Shown here in pieces: positions 1 to 6,459 of a stretch of 10,458 nt of DNA. This stretch comes from Rosettibacter primus (GTDB lineage Bacteria > Bacteroidota > Ignavibacteria > Ignavibacteriales > Melioribacteraceae). Every line of letters starts with the position of its first letter. Position 1 is the stretch's first letter. The DNA lies in NCBI RefSeq assembly GCF_036860675.1, contig NZ_JAYKGK010000019.1, positions 1 through 10,458 of the forward strand. Direction: 5' to 3'. The notes under the pieces are model-generated. The model was not told the origin of the DNA. It worked only from the letters and a program-made list of their open reading frames with translations, and ran no database searches. The position numbers and the translations under genes were made by a program.

Positions 1-53
1 CCTTTTTTAGCTCTTTAAACAGTCCCTTTTATTTTTCTATGTCGGAATTAAGA
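1..53. repeat. Left arm of a 53-bp perfect terminal inverted repeat
   Basis: Bases 1-53 are the exact reverse complement of 10405-10457; pairing stops at base 54 (a, where the other arm requires t). It contains agtccctttt and ctatgtcggaatta. Read inward from the other strand it includes gggactgtttaaagagct, which resembles the ends of some IS256-type insertion sequences, but the match between arms continues about 27 bp past that point, so the IS family is not settled. The inner side of this arm is non-coding. Its likely origin is the end of a multicopy element that also ends the other side of the window. Confidence 0.9.
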
Positions 54-88
54 ATAATAAAAACATAAAATTAGTTCAAGTCTATTTC

Positions 89-117
89 TTGAAGTTTGGA
101 TTCATAGTCTTTATATT
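89..117 (+). promoter_or_regulatory. Promoter for tRNA-Met and secG
   Basis: TTGAAG at 89-94 and TATATT at 112-117 are separated by exactly 17 bp, close to the sigma-70 pattern TTGACA-17-TATAAT. The same place also gives TATATTTA (7 of 8 positions of the Bacteroidota TAnnTTTG element) with a TTG 20 bp upstream, so both promoter models agree. Transcription would start near 124, a short distance before the tRNA at 138. This is inferred from sequence only. Confidence 0.5.
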
Positions 118-137
118 TACAACCCAAAATTTTTTAT

Positions 138-211
138 GGCGAGGTAGCTCAGCAGGTTAGAGCAGTGGAATCATAATCCACGTGTCGGGGGTTCGAATCC
201 CTCCCTCGCTA
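138..211 (+). tRNA. tRNA with CAU anticodon, probably elongator tRNA-Met
   Basis: A full cloverleaf can be drawn. The acceptor stem is GGCGAGG (138-144) with CCTCGCT (204-210), the D stem is gctc/gagc, and the anticodon stem gtgga/tccac encloses the loop ATCATAA with anticodon CAT. The variable region is gtgtc, and the T stem ggggg/ccctc encloses TTCGAAT. The discriminator base is A (211) and CCA is not encoded. The anticodon stem lacks the three consecutive G-C pairs of initiator tRNA, so it is an elongator. A CAU anticodon could also be the lysidine-modified Ile2 tRNA, but the overall body looks like elongator Met. The 1-72 pair is a G-U wobble. secG starts 20 nt downstream, so the two are probably co-transcribed and the tRNA is cut out. 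Confidence 0.92.
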
Positions 212-231
212 CATCTAAAAGGGAGATTAAG

Positions 232-567
232 ATGTATACATTGCTAATTACACTTGCACTTATTATTTCATTTTTATTGATAATAGTTGTATTGTTGCAA
301 TCGAGTAAAGGTGGTGGACTTGCCGGAACATTTGGCGGAAGTCAATTTGGGACTGTTTTTGGCACAAGAAGAACAGCCGATTTTCTTAGTAAAGCTACAT
401 GGTGGCTTGCAGGTGCATTAATTGTTCTATCAATTTTAATTAATCTGTTCTTTTTACCAGGAAAAACTACTGTTGAACAGAGAGAAAGTGTAATTCAGGG
501 AAATGAACAACCAACAGTCCCCGCAACACCAGTTTTACCACAACAATCTTCACAACCAGGTAAATAA
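232..567 (+). CDS. secG: Preprotein translocase subunit SecG
   Basis: This is a 111-residue inner-membrane protein, the accessory subunit of the SecYEG channel that helps SecA-driven export. The SecG layout is clear: a first transmembrane helix at about residues 2-23, the conserved LLQSSKGGGLAGTFGG loop and GTVFGTRR with the TADFLSKATWW segment, and a second helix at about 55-75. A polar tail rich in Pro and Gln follows (about 78-111). The tail is longer than in the shortest SecG proteins but normal for Bacteroidota-like ones. The ATG is preceded by GGAG (222-225) with 6 nt spacing, which supports this start. It lies 20 nt after the tRNA-Met gene and is followed by a hairpin at 576-600, suggesting a short tRNA-secG transcript. 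The assignment is confident from the motif and helix pattern. Confidence 0.95.
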   Translation: MYTLLITLALIISFLLIIVVLLQSSKGGGLAGTFGGSQFGTVFGTRRTADFLSKATWWLAGALIVLSILINLFFLPGKTTVEQRESVIQGNEQPTVPATPVLPQQSSQPGK

Positions 568-575
568 TTTTAAAT

Positions 576-600
576 TGGCTGATTGTCTATCAGTCAGCCA
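576..600 (+). terminator. Hairpin after secG, possible weak terminator
   Basis: TGGCTGA (576-582) pairs perfectly with TCAGCCA (594-600) around an 11-nt loop, starting 9 nt after the secG stop codon. What follows is taatttaata, not a continuous T run, so termination may be weak, or the hairpin may mainly protect the 3' end. Confidence 0.45.
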
Positions 601-663
601 TAATTTAATAATGAAAAATGATAATGTTACATTTCATAGTCACTTCTTAATTAATCATGCAAT

Positions 664-1479
664 ATGAAAAAACCAATTAAACCCGTAAAAGCATATAAGA
701 ACATTGAATTCCTTAATTCTGCTGATGCAAGAACAATTAGAATCTTATCAGAATACTATGAACCAAAATCTCGTTTTGAAAAACACAAAATTGTTGATAC
801 GATAGTTTTTTTCGGGTCAGCAAGAATTATTTCAAGAAAAGAAGCATTAAAACTTGTAAATCAAGCTAAAAAAGGAAAAGGAGCAACAGCAAAAAAGAAA
901 TTTGACAGAGCAGTAAAATTACTTGAAATGTCAAAATACTATGAAGATGCTGTTGAACTTTCCAGAAAATTAACTGAATGGTCGATGAAACTTGATGGCA
1001 ATGGTAATAGATTTATTATTTGTACAGGCGGTGGTCCAGGCATAATGGAGGCAGCAAACAAAGGAGCTTACCTTGCAGGCGGTCATTCAATTGGATTTAA
1101 CATCAGCATTCCATATGAACAGTATGTCAATAAATATGTAGACCCCAAACTTGCTTTTGAATTTCATTATTTTTTCATGCGCAAGTTGTGGTTTGTTTAC
1201 TTAGCTAAAGCTCTAATTGTATTTCCCGGTGGCTTTGGAACTATGGATGAACTTATGGAAGTTCTAACACTGGTTCAGACAAAGAAAGTTGTTAAAAAAA
1301 TGAAAATTATTATTTATGATGAAGCATACTGGCGTAAAATCATAAATTTTGATGCACTTGTAGAACACGGAACAATTAGCAAAGAAGATATGAAATTATT
1401 TGACTTCTGTAATTCTATTGATGAAGCATTCGAAAAGATTACAGAACACTTCAAGAAATATTTCTTAAATAAAAAATAA
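664..1479 (+). CDS. LOG-family nucleotide 5'-monophosphate hydrolase-like protein
   Basis: This 271-residue cytoplasmic protein belongs to the LOG/TIGR00730 (lysine decarboxylase-like fold) family. Family members that have been tested release the base from nucleotide 5'-monophosphates, and the plant LOG enzymes do this with cytokinin nucleotides. Seen here are FFGSAR (49-54), TGGGPGIMEAANKG (121-134), the MRK arginine region (172-174) and the hallmark PGGFGTMDE (188-196), whose Arg and Glu are the expected active-site residues. Between FFGSAR and GGGPG there is a Lys-rich helical stretch (about 55-100) that makes it longer than the roughly 190-residue short LOG proteins. The ATG has no SD sequence; the preceding region is AT-rich and an in-frame stop lies close upstream. 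Its stop codon touches the A/T tract of the opposing rpsU terminator. The true substrate cannot be told from sequence. Confidence 0.87.
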   Translation: MKKPIKPVKAYKNIEFLNSADARTIRILSEYYEPKSRFEKHKIVDTIVFFGSARIISRKEALKLVNQAKKGKGATAKKKFDRAVKLLEMSKYYEDAVELSRKLTEWSMKLDGNGNRFIICTGGGPGIMEAANKGAYLAGGHSIGFNISIPYEQYVNKYVDPKLAFEFHYFFMRKLWFVYLAKALIVFPGGFGTMDELMEVLTLVQTKKVVKKMKIIIYDEAYWRKIINFDALVEHGTISKEDMKLFDFCNSIDEAFEKITEHFKKYFLNKK

Positions 1480-1500
1480 AAAAACCCGTCATTGACGGGC
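1478..1500 (-). terminator. Intrinsic terminator of the rpsU transcript
   Basis: On the minus strand CCCGTC, a 3-nt loop and GACGGG (1485-1499) form a tight GC-rich hairpin, followed by seven T residues (complement of 1484-1478) and more T-rich sequence. This is a textbook Rho-independent terminator for genes read leftwards. On the plus strand no T run follows, so it should work in one direction only. The T tract overlaps the stop codon of the convergent LOG-family gene. Confidence 0.85.
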
Positions 1501-1514
1501 ATAAGAGATGCGTT

Positions 1515-1718
1515 TCAAGCTTTTTTGTCTTTTAAGGCTTGTTCTCGAGAAGCTCTCCGCTTAGCTTTAATTAAATCCATTCTTTTTTCAATTGAAGGTT
1601 TTACATAAAATGTTCTCTTCTTAAATTCCTTAAGAATACCGGAGCGCTCATATTTTTTCTTAAAGCGTTTTAGAGCTTTGTCGATACTCTCGTTCTCTTG
1701 AACGGTTATTCCTACCAC
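1515..1718 (-). CDS. rpsU: 30S ribosomal protein bS21
   Basis: This is a 67-residue basic protein of the small ribosomal subunit, located near the 3' end of 16S rRNA. The typical bS21 pattern is present: VGITVQENESIDKALKRFKK at the N-terminus, then a YERSGILKEF segment, YVKPSIEKR, and a Lys/Arg-rich helical tail. The start codon is GTG; the next upstream codons in frame are ATA and then a TAA stop, so no ATG is available. A strong SD (AGGTGAT, complement of 1724-1730) sits about 5 nt before the GTG and can pair with the 16S 3' end over seven bases. uspA ends 63 bp upstream, so rpsU may be the last gene of the sigma-factor operon or may have its own AT-rich promoter in that gap. A strong terminator follows at 1478-1500. 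Confidence 0.96.
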   Translation of the reverse strand: MVGITVQENESIDKALKRFKKKYERSGILKEFKKRTFYVKPSIEKRMDLIKAKRRASREQALKDKKA

Positions 1719-1723
1719 TATTT

Positions 1724-1733
1724 ATCACCTGCC
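1724..1733 (-). promoter_or_regulatory. Extended Shine-Dalgarno sequence that fixes the GTG start of rpsU
   Basis: Reading leftwards the leader is ggcAGGTGATaaataGTG. AGGTGAT is the complement of AUCACCU, part of the usual bacterial 16S 3' tail. It is the longest anti-SD match I see in front of any gene here; the others have 4-5 matching bases or none. It decides the GTG start. Confidence 0.7.
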
Positions 1734-1781
1734 TTTTTTTAGTTTTTAAATTTTTGCGCCGTAAACTTAATCAACTAAAAT

Positions 1782-2246
1782 TTAATTGTCAATTTGTTCT
1801 TCTTCCGGTGTTATAACCAAAACAGGACACTTAGCATATCTGATTACTTTTTCTGCTACACTTCCTAAAAGTGTGTGTAGAATACCGGTTCTGCCATGAG
1901 TAGCAATTACAATTAATGCTTTTTCTACTTCTTTTGAGTATTTAACAATTTCTTCGTAATCAATTCCTTTACGGCAAACCTCAATTATTTCAACATTGGA
2001 ATCATAGCGTAATTTTTTTGCTGCTTCGCTCAACTGCTTTTTTGCCTCTTCTTCCATATCCTTCATTATTTCTTCTTCAGAAACATCAACTGAACGCAAA
2101 GCTAAAAATGGAGGAGTTTTTTCAAGTACATAAATAAGGTGAATTTTTGCATTTATTTGTTCTGCTAAATCTCTCGCATAATCAAATGCGGAGTAGGATA
2201 AATTACTAAAATCTGTCGGAACAATAATGTTTTTAATATTGAACAT
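1782..2246 (-). CDS. Universal stress protein, UspA family
   Basis: This 154-residue single-domain cytoplasmic protein has the Usp alpha/beta fold. It opens with the typical strand and loop KNIIVPTDFSNLSYSA (5-20). The nucleotide-binding signature near the end reads ATHGRTGILHTLLGSVAEKV (115-134): the G-9X-G-S part (G118, G128, S129) is intact, while the first glycine of the classic G-2X-G-9X-G(S/T) motif is Ala115, as in many family members. It ends with KCPVLVI. Such proteins usually bind ATP and help survival under starvation or other stress, but the actual role varies. The ATG is preceded by AAGGA right after the stop codon of the upstream sigma-factor gene, an 11-bp gap, so the two are almost certainly in one operon and probably translationally coupled. 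rpsU follows 63 bp downstream. Confidence 0.92.
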   Translation of the reverse strand: MFNIKNIIVPTDFSNLSYSAFDYARDLAEQINAKIHLIYVLEKTPPFLALRSVDVSEEEIMKDMEEEAKKQLSEAAKKLRYDSNVEIIEVCRKGIDYEEIVKYSKEVEKALIVIATHGRTGILHTLLGSVAEKVIRYAKCPVLVITPEEEQIDN

Positions 2247-2257
2247 AAAATTCCTTG

Positions 2258-2890
2258 TTAATTATTGTCGAAGTTTTTATTGCTAATTTTTTTAATCTTT
2301 CTTGATGAAATATAACCTTTGTCTTTTGCATAATCATAAAGCTGGGAATAAAGCATTTTTCTGGCTCTGTGTAAACGAGAACGAACAGTCCCTACTGGTA
2401 TATCAACAAAATCCGCAATTTCTTCATAAGTAAATCCTTCAATATCACTAAGAATAATCACTGTTCTAAAATCTTCTGGTAGTTCGCTAATAGCCTTTGA
2501 AACTTCATCATCTAATGTATTACTAAATGCATCTTCTTCATAATGGTCATATTCAACCTCGTCTGATTTAATAGTTTCATAAAAATTCTGAACATCTTCA
2601 TAATCAACTTTGTTCGGTTCTTTTACCTGTTTTCTATAATCATTAATAAAAGAATTTTTCATAATTCTAAATAACCATGCTTTGCAGTTTGTTCCTTTTT
2701 CAAACTTATCAAAGAATCTAAATGCTTTGAGATAAGTTTCCTGAACAAGGTCATCTGCATCTTCCTCATCACCAGTTAATCTAAGAGCAAAATTGTATAA
2801 TGCATTCATATGAGGCAGTGCTTCTTTCTCAAATTCCTCATAAAGCTCTTTTAGATTCTCATTAGTTATTTTATTTTCTAACTGCTGCAT
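2258..2890 (-). CDS. ECF-type RNA polymerase sigma factor (sigma-70 family)
   Basis: This is a 210-residue alternative sigma factor with only regions 2 and 4, the size of the ECF (RpoE-like) group. Region 2 spans about 23-92 and includes DADDLVQETYLKAFRFF (44-60) and CKAWLFRIMKNSFINDYRK (69-87). A variable acidic linker runs about 95-125. Region 4 spans about 128-185 with LPEDFRTVIILSDIEGFTY (137-155) and the helix-turn-helix IPVGTVRSRLHRARKML (164-180). The C-terminal tail is Lys/Asn-rich. No anti-sigma gene (ZAS or membrane type) lies on either side: upstream is an M14 peptidase (33 bp), downstream a universal stress protein (11 bp). Regulation may therefore be by a distant anti-sigma, by expression level or by another partner. 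The ATG lacks an SD sequence. Family confidence is high; the regulon is unknown. Confidence 0.93.
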   Translation of the reverse strand: MQQLENKITNENLKELYEEFEKEALPHMNALYNFALRLTGDEEDADDLVQETYLKAFRFFDKFEKGTNCKAWLFRIMKNSFINDYRKQVKEPNKVDYEDVQNFYETIKSDEVEYDHYEEDAFSNTLDDEVSKAISELPEDFRTVIILSDIEGFTYEEIADFVDIPVGTVRSRLHRARKMLYSQLYDYAKDKGYISSRKIKKISNKNFDNN

Positions 2891-2923
2891 TTATACTTTT
2901 AGTCGATATTCTATGTTGTAAAT

Positions 2924-4318
2924 TTAATGAATCACAAGACCATTTAATATTCTATTTTTTGAATCATTCAGAACTTGAAAGAATCCATTAATAATAATGT
3001 AAATTTTATTCTTCTCTTTTGCGATTAATAAATTAGCATATTCATCTACAGCTAATTGAGGTTTATAATTTTTGTAACAAAGTATATTAATTGGTAAACT
3101 TGTATAATCTTTTTCATAATTATGTTTAGTTTGAAATATAAAACCATATCCTTCATTATGCAGTAAATTTAACTGCTCTATGTTCAGTTTTGTTCTGTTA
3201 TTACTCAAAAATATTTGAGGAATTCCCACATCATAACCATTCAGATTATATTCTTCAATCCCATAATAAATTGATAAATCCCCTATCTCTTTAATTTTGC
3301 CTACATAATAAAATCGATTTGCATCAGAGTCATATTTTCTTTCTCTAATAATTCCAATATCTATTTTAAAAGATTTGTTGTTTTTTGTTATAGATAAATT
3401 TCTTAAAAGTAAATCAAAAAGAAGAGAATTATTTTCAGGAATAGAAAAATATTCTTCAACATTTTTTTCTTTGTAATCTTCATTTGCTATTGAATCAAAT
3501 GCAGAAAGAAGAGAAATAAAATTCAGTTTTCTAATTTCACACTTTTCAGTATCTCCTCTCAAAAATCCTGATTCAATTAGGATAGAACTTATGTTAGCTT
3601 TTGTAAAATTATCACCAAAAGCTCTTGGTTCAAAATCATCATCATATCTGGCAATATTAAGCGGAATAAAATTGCTCAACACTTCATAAATCTTTAAGAT
3701 TACCTGCATACTTTTTTTACGTGTCTCGGTAATACTTTTTTCGAAATCCGTTGGAGGTGCAAGTAAAGATATTGCTGCTGTGTTTGAACTTCTTCCAGCT
3801 GTATAGTAACTATTCTGATCATGCATATTGAATGCAAATTGGGGTTTTATTCTTTCTGCAAGATTCCACAATATTTTCGATTCATGTGCTTCAATTCTTA
3901 GCGCATCGCGATTTAAATCGATATTTAATGAATTTTCTCTTTTAAATAATTCCGCTCCATCAGGATTTAGCATTGGCACAAAATATATTTTTAAGTTCTC
4001 AAGAATATTCTTTTTAAAATCATTATAACTATGATTTTCTAAGAAAAAATTTATCAAATCGAATATTGATGCTGTTGCAGTTGGTTCATCGCCATGCATT
4101 TGACTCCACACAAGTGTTTTTATATTCCCTCTGCCGAGTGATAAAGAATAAATTTCCCTGCCTTCGATGGAGTGACCAATTAATTCAATTTCAAAAAGAT
4201 TTTTTCTCTTAAGTTCTTCAATAATATTTTTAATTTGAGAATGTTTAATTAATGGAAGTGAAATTTTCTTTTCCTGATATTTTTCGAAATCATTATAAAT
4301 TGTTTTATAATTAATCAT
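2924..4318 (-). CDS. M14-family zinc carboxypeptidase
   Basis: This is a metallopeptidase of the M14 (carboxypeptidase A) fold. Taking the ATG at 4318 gives 464 residues. Numbering from the in-frame TTG at 4378, the zinc ligands are seen as HGDE (His95, Glu98) and the histidine of NMHDQ (His186). The substrate-carboxylate region is LNIDLNRDA (151-159) and the catalytic Glu is in ILIESGF (Glu269). A remaining segment of about 200 residues has no motif I recognise. I prefer the ATG at 4318 over the TTG at 4378: the 20 extra residues add no domain and overlap a likely promoter. From either start I see no convincing signal peptide, so the enzyme is probably cytoplasmic. It lies 33 bp before the sigma-factor gene on the same strand and may head that operon. 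The substrate (peptide, peptidoglycan fragment or modified amino acid) is unknown. Confidence 0.88.
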   Translation of the reverse strand: MINYKTIYNDFEKYQEKKISLPLIKHSQIKNIIEELKRKNLFEIELIGHSIEGREIYSLSLGRGNIKTLVWSQMHGDEPTATASIFDLINFFLENHSYNDFKKNILENLKIYFVPMLNPDGAELFKRENSLNIDLNRDALRIEAHESKILWNLAERIKPQFAFNMHDQNSYYTAGRSSNTAAISLLAPPTDFEKSITETRKKSMQVILKIYEVLSNFIPLNIARYDDDFEPRAFGDNFTKANISSILIESGFLRGDTEKCEIRKLNFISLLSAFDSIANEDYKEKNVEEYFSIPENNSLLFDLLLRNLSITKNNKSFKIDIGIIRERKYDSDANRFYYVGKIKEIGDLSIYYGIEEYNLNGYDVGIPQIFLSNNRTKLNIEQLNLLHNEGYGFIFQTKHNYEKDYTSLPINILCYKNYKPQLAVDEYANLLIAKEKNKIYIIINGFFQVLNDSKNRILNGLVIH

Positions 4319-4419
4319 GCTTTTCAAAAATTTTGTTAATTGATTTTTATACCTGTTTAATGCAAATTTAATCTGCAACTTATAATTATTAAAGTATAAT
4401 TAAAAATAAAGGAAAATCT
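4319..4419. promoter_or_regulatory. Divergent promoter region between the M14 peptidase and the thioredoxin-like gene
   Basis: This 101-bp AT-rich gap serves two divergent genes. On the plus strand there are two exact TATAAT hexamers (4381-4386 and 4395-4400), neither with a clear -35. On the minus strand, TAAATTTG (complement of 4363-4370) matches the Bacteroidota -7 element TAnnTTTG exactly, but no TTG is found at the expected -33 position. In such AT-rich DNA chance matches are common, so the region is better supported than any one site. The AAGGA at 4409-4413 is the SD for the plus-strand gene. Confidence 0.35.
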
Positions 4420-4959
4420 ATGGCAACAGATACATTAAAAATTGGTTCACCAGCACCATATTTCAAACTATCAGCTGTTGATGGAAATGTATATTCATTA
4501 GATTCTTTTAAGGATAAAGAAGCTTTAATTGTCATCTTCAGCTGTAATCATTGTCCATATGTCCGTGCTTATGAAGATAGAATAATTCAAATACAAAATG
4601 ATTATAAAGATAGATTACAAATTGTAGCAATTAACTCAAACGATACAACAAATTATCCAGAAGATTCTTTTGAAGAAATGATAAAAAGAGCAAAGGAAAA
4701 AAATTTTAATTTTCCTTATTTAAGGGATGAAACTCAGGAAATAGCCAAAGCTTATGGAGCCACTCATACACCTGAAATATTTTTATTCGATAAAGAGCGC
4801 AAACTTGTATTTCATGGGAAAATAGATGACAACTGGCAGGAACCATCTAAGGTTAAAACGCCTTATCTAAGAAATGCAATTGAAGAACTTCTTGCTAATA
4901 AGCCAATTTCTGTCCCGGAAACTTTTACTATTGGCTGCACAATTAAATGGAAAAATTAA
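4420..4959 (+). CDS. Thioredoxin-fold redox protein, peroxiredoxin-like 1 (AhpC/TSA-related)
   Basis: This 179-residue cytoplasmic protein has a thioredoxin fold. The N-terminal IGSPAPYFKLSAVDG (8-22) is typical of the AhpC/TSA and TlpA-like superfamily. The redox motif is SCNHCPYVRAYE (41-52), a CxxC with Cys42 and Cys45. THTPE (115-119) holds the expected cis-proline, and IGCTIKWKN at the C-terminus contains a third cysteine (Cys173). This combination, CNHCPYV plus a terminal GC-x-IKWK, is characteristic of the PRX_like1 group. The physiological substrate of this group is not established; a thiol-disulfide or peroxide role is the usual guess. There is no signal peptide, unlike TlpA/ResA proteins. 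AAGGA (4409-4413) lies 6 nt before the ATG. It is probably a single-gene transcript: the upstream gene is divergent and the next gene converges after only 19 bp, with no clear terminator hairpin between. Confidence 0.88.
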   Translation: MATDTLKIGSPAPYFKLSAVDGNVYSLDSFKDKEALIVIFSCNHCPYVRAYEDRIIQIQNDYKDRLQIVAINSNDTTNYPEDSFEEMIKRAKEKNFNFPYLRDETQEIAKAYGATHTPEIFLFDKERKLVFHGKIDDNWQEPSKVKTPYLRNAIEELLANKPISVPETFTIGCTIKWKN

Positions 4960-4978
4960 TTTAATCACACAATATTTT

Positions 4979-5710
4979 TTAGCTAACCATTTCACCGAAG
5001 TTATCTTCATATTTTTTTAATTCTTCCACAGGCTGCGGTGAAATAGCAAAACAGTAAAGCGGATAAAGTTGAGAAATCATTTTAATTGTTTCTAAAATTA
5101 TTTCATCAGAAAACAAAACTTTATCCGCTATTTTTTTATTTCTTTCCAGAAGTATTAAGTCAATATCTTCTAAAAGAGAGTGATGTTTTTTAGCGTTAAA
5201 TTTTTTTACGATTATTTCTGAATTATTCTCGAGGTCTGAAAGTGAATAATTATCATCAATTTTATATTTACTGCATATCTCTATTATTTCTCTTCTAAAC
5301 TTTGAAAGATTCTGATTGAAGTATAAGTTATTCCCCTTTTTATTGTTAATAAATATTCCCATTGCAAAATTGCTTGAATCAAAATAAAGATAAAATTCAC
5401 TGTCTAATTTAAATCTTCCAAAATGAATTAATAAAAAAGTTCTATAAGGTTCGCCTCTGGCAAATCTCATGTCTTTATTAAGCCGCATAATAGTTTCATT
5501 AAACTTTGGTTCAGAACGAATTGATGGATTAAGTCTGTTTAAGAAAGGAGCCATTTCTGATATAAATTCTTTTGCAGGTTCAATCAAATATTTCTGATAA
5601 CGATTTTTATTTTGATGAAACCATTTTACATTGTTATTCTTTTCTAAATCCTTAAAGAATTGAAAAATTTCTTTACTGAATCCAGTGAATTTATTTTTAA
5701 CTTCTTTCAA
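4979..5710 (-). CDS. DUF2461 family protein
   Basis: This 243-residue protein has the DUF2461 (TIGR02453) layout. An N-terminal FSKEIFQFFKDLEKNNNVKW block (11-30) is followed by a WFHQNKNRY segment and EPAKEFISEMAPFL. The central IMRLNKDMRFARGEPYRT motif leads into strand-rich FGRFKLDSEFYLYFDSSNFA and MGIFI. No catalytic residues are known for this family and its function is undefined; there is no signal peptide. The start is a TTG whose last two bases are shared with the stop codon of the upstream barrel-protein gene (TTGA, 4-nt overlap). No in-frame ATG exists before residue 53, and an in-frame stop lies six codons upstream, so TTG is the only reasonable start. Translation is probably coupled to the outer-membrane protein gene. 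The link between the two functions is unknown. Confidence 0.8.
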   Translation of the reverse strand: MKEVKNKFTGFSKEIFQFFKDLEKNNNVKWFHQNKNRYQKYLIEPAKEFISEMAPFLNRLNPSIRSEPKFNETIMRLNKDMRFARGEPYRTFLLIHFGRFKLDSEFYLYFDSSNFAMGIFINNKKGNNLYFNQNLSKFRREIIEICSKYKIDDNYSLSDLENNSEIIVKKFNAKKHHSLLEDIDLILLERNKKIADKVLFSDEIILETIKMISQLYPLYCFAISPQPVEELKKYEDNFGEMVS

Positions 5711-6348
5711 TACATTATACCAAGATTAAGTGTCAAATAAAAATGTCCTAAATTTTTTCGAAATTTATTCGTCATGTTTTCAACACCTTTATCAAAAAGA
5801 TGAACATAATAATACCTCACATTAACACCAGCTAAATTTCGTTTGCTTATTCCAAAGTTGGCTCCTATTCCTATATAACCACCGACTGCATAATGCATTT
5901 TAGCTTTCCCAAACGATGAAAAAAATTCTTCATTATAAGGCGTTGATACAACAAATGTAGGTCCAATTCCAGCATTGATATATGGACGAAGATTATCAGT
6001 TAATACATTATAAAATAATCTATACTGCAAACCAAAGTTTAATGGTATTAGAAAAACTCTATTTTCTTTTCCCAACACAAATGTATTTCCATACCAATCG
6101 ACATATTCAACTTCTCTCTCATCTTTTGATTCTGAAAAAGATATATCTGCAAATCCAGTAATTACAGGCGTGAAATTTTTATGAATAAAAGCCCCTAATC
6201 CAAAACCACCTTCCCCAAACATTAAATCGACACCCCAGCTGTTTTCTGGAAAAACTTCGGGTTGTTTTTCTGGTGCAAATTCTCCGATTCGTTGTGCACC
6301 GATATTAATTGTAAAAATCATCATTAATAAAAAAGTTAATCGTTTCAT
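5707..6348 (-). CDS. Small outer-membrane beta-barrel protein
   Basis: This 213-residue protein has a Sec signal peptide (MKRLTFLLMMIFTINIGAQ, cleavage near residues 18-19). A short polar linker follows, then alternating beta strands with aromatic and glycine patterns: WGVDLMFGEGGFGLGAF, PLNFGLQYRLFY, LRPYINAGIGPTF, AVGGYIGIGANFGI, VNVRYYYVHLF. It ends with FYLTLNLGIMY, where an aromatic last residue fits the signal for BAM-dependent insertion of barrels. The size and strand number suggest an eight-stranded barrel of the OmpA/OmpW-like porin-family fold (outer membrane protein beta-barrel domain). Role and ligand are unknown. The ATG has AAGGA about 8 nt upstream. It is the first gene of a two-gene unit with the DUF2461 gene and diverges from the CYTH gene. 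Confidence 0.85.
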   Translation of the reverse strand: MKRLTFLLMMIFTINIGAQRIGEFAPEKQPEVFPENSWGVDLMFGEGGFGLGAFIHKNFTPVITGFADISFSESKDEREVEYVDWYGNTFVLGKENRVFLIPLNFGLQYRLFYNVLTDNLRPYINAGIGPTFVVSTPYNEEFFSSFGKAKMHYAVGGYIGIGANFGISKRNLAGVNVRYYYVHLFDKGVENMTNKFRKNLGHFYLTLNLGIMY

Positions 6349-6459
6349 AATTGCTATCCTTCTACTAACCTTGTTATTAAAATTATATTTTATATATTAA
6401 AAATCAATAAAGAATAATATTTACGAGCTTCTTACAATCAAAAAATATAAAGGTTCTTC
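6349..6459. promoter_or_regulatory. Divergent promoter region between the outer-membrane protein and CYTH genes
   Basis: This is a 111-bp, very AT-rich gap. Plus strand: TTGTTA (6371-6376) and TATATT (6393-6398), 16 bp apart, could drive the CYTH/AddB-like unit with a leader of about 55 nt. Minus strand: TATAAT (complement of 6382-6387) with a weak TTTATT 18 bp upstream could drive the barrel gene. The two candidates overlap, so they might compete. AAAGG about 6 nt before the CYTH ATG and AAGGA before the barrel ATG are the ribosome sites. Confidence 0.35.

Noticed and set aside
1314..1502. 62-codon open frame on the minus strand opposite the LOG-family gene
   Set aside because: It is antisense to a well-supported gene, covers the rpsU terminator and has no recognisable protein features.
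1719..1781. Separate rpsU promoter (TTGATT and TAAGTTTA-like elements)
   Set aside because: The elements are poorly spaced and in AT-rich sequence; not strong enough to list as a feature.
3828..4028. 66-codon open frame on the plus strand inside the M14 peptidase gene
   Set aside because: It lies fully opposite the zinc-binding region of a clear peptidase gene; it is a shadow frame.
4319..4378. 20-residue N-terminal extension of the M14 peptidase from a TTG
   Set aside because: There is no SD, no domain or signal peptide is gained, and the stretch contains a TAnnTTTG-like promoter element; the ATG at 4318 is a better start.
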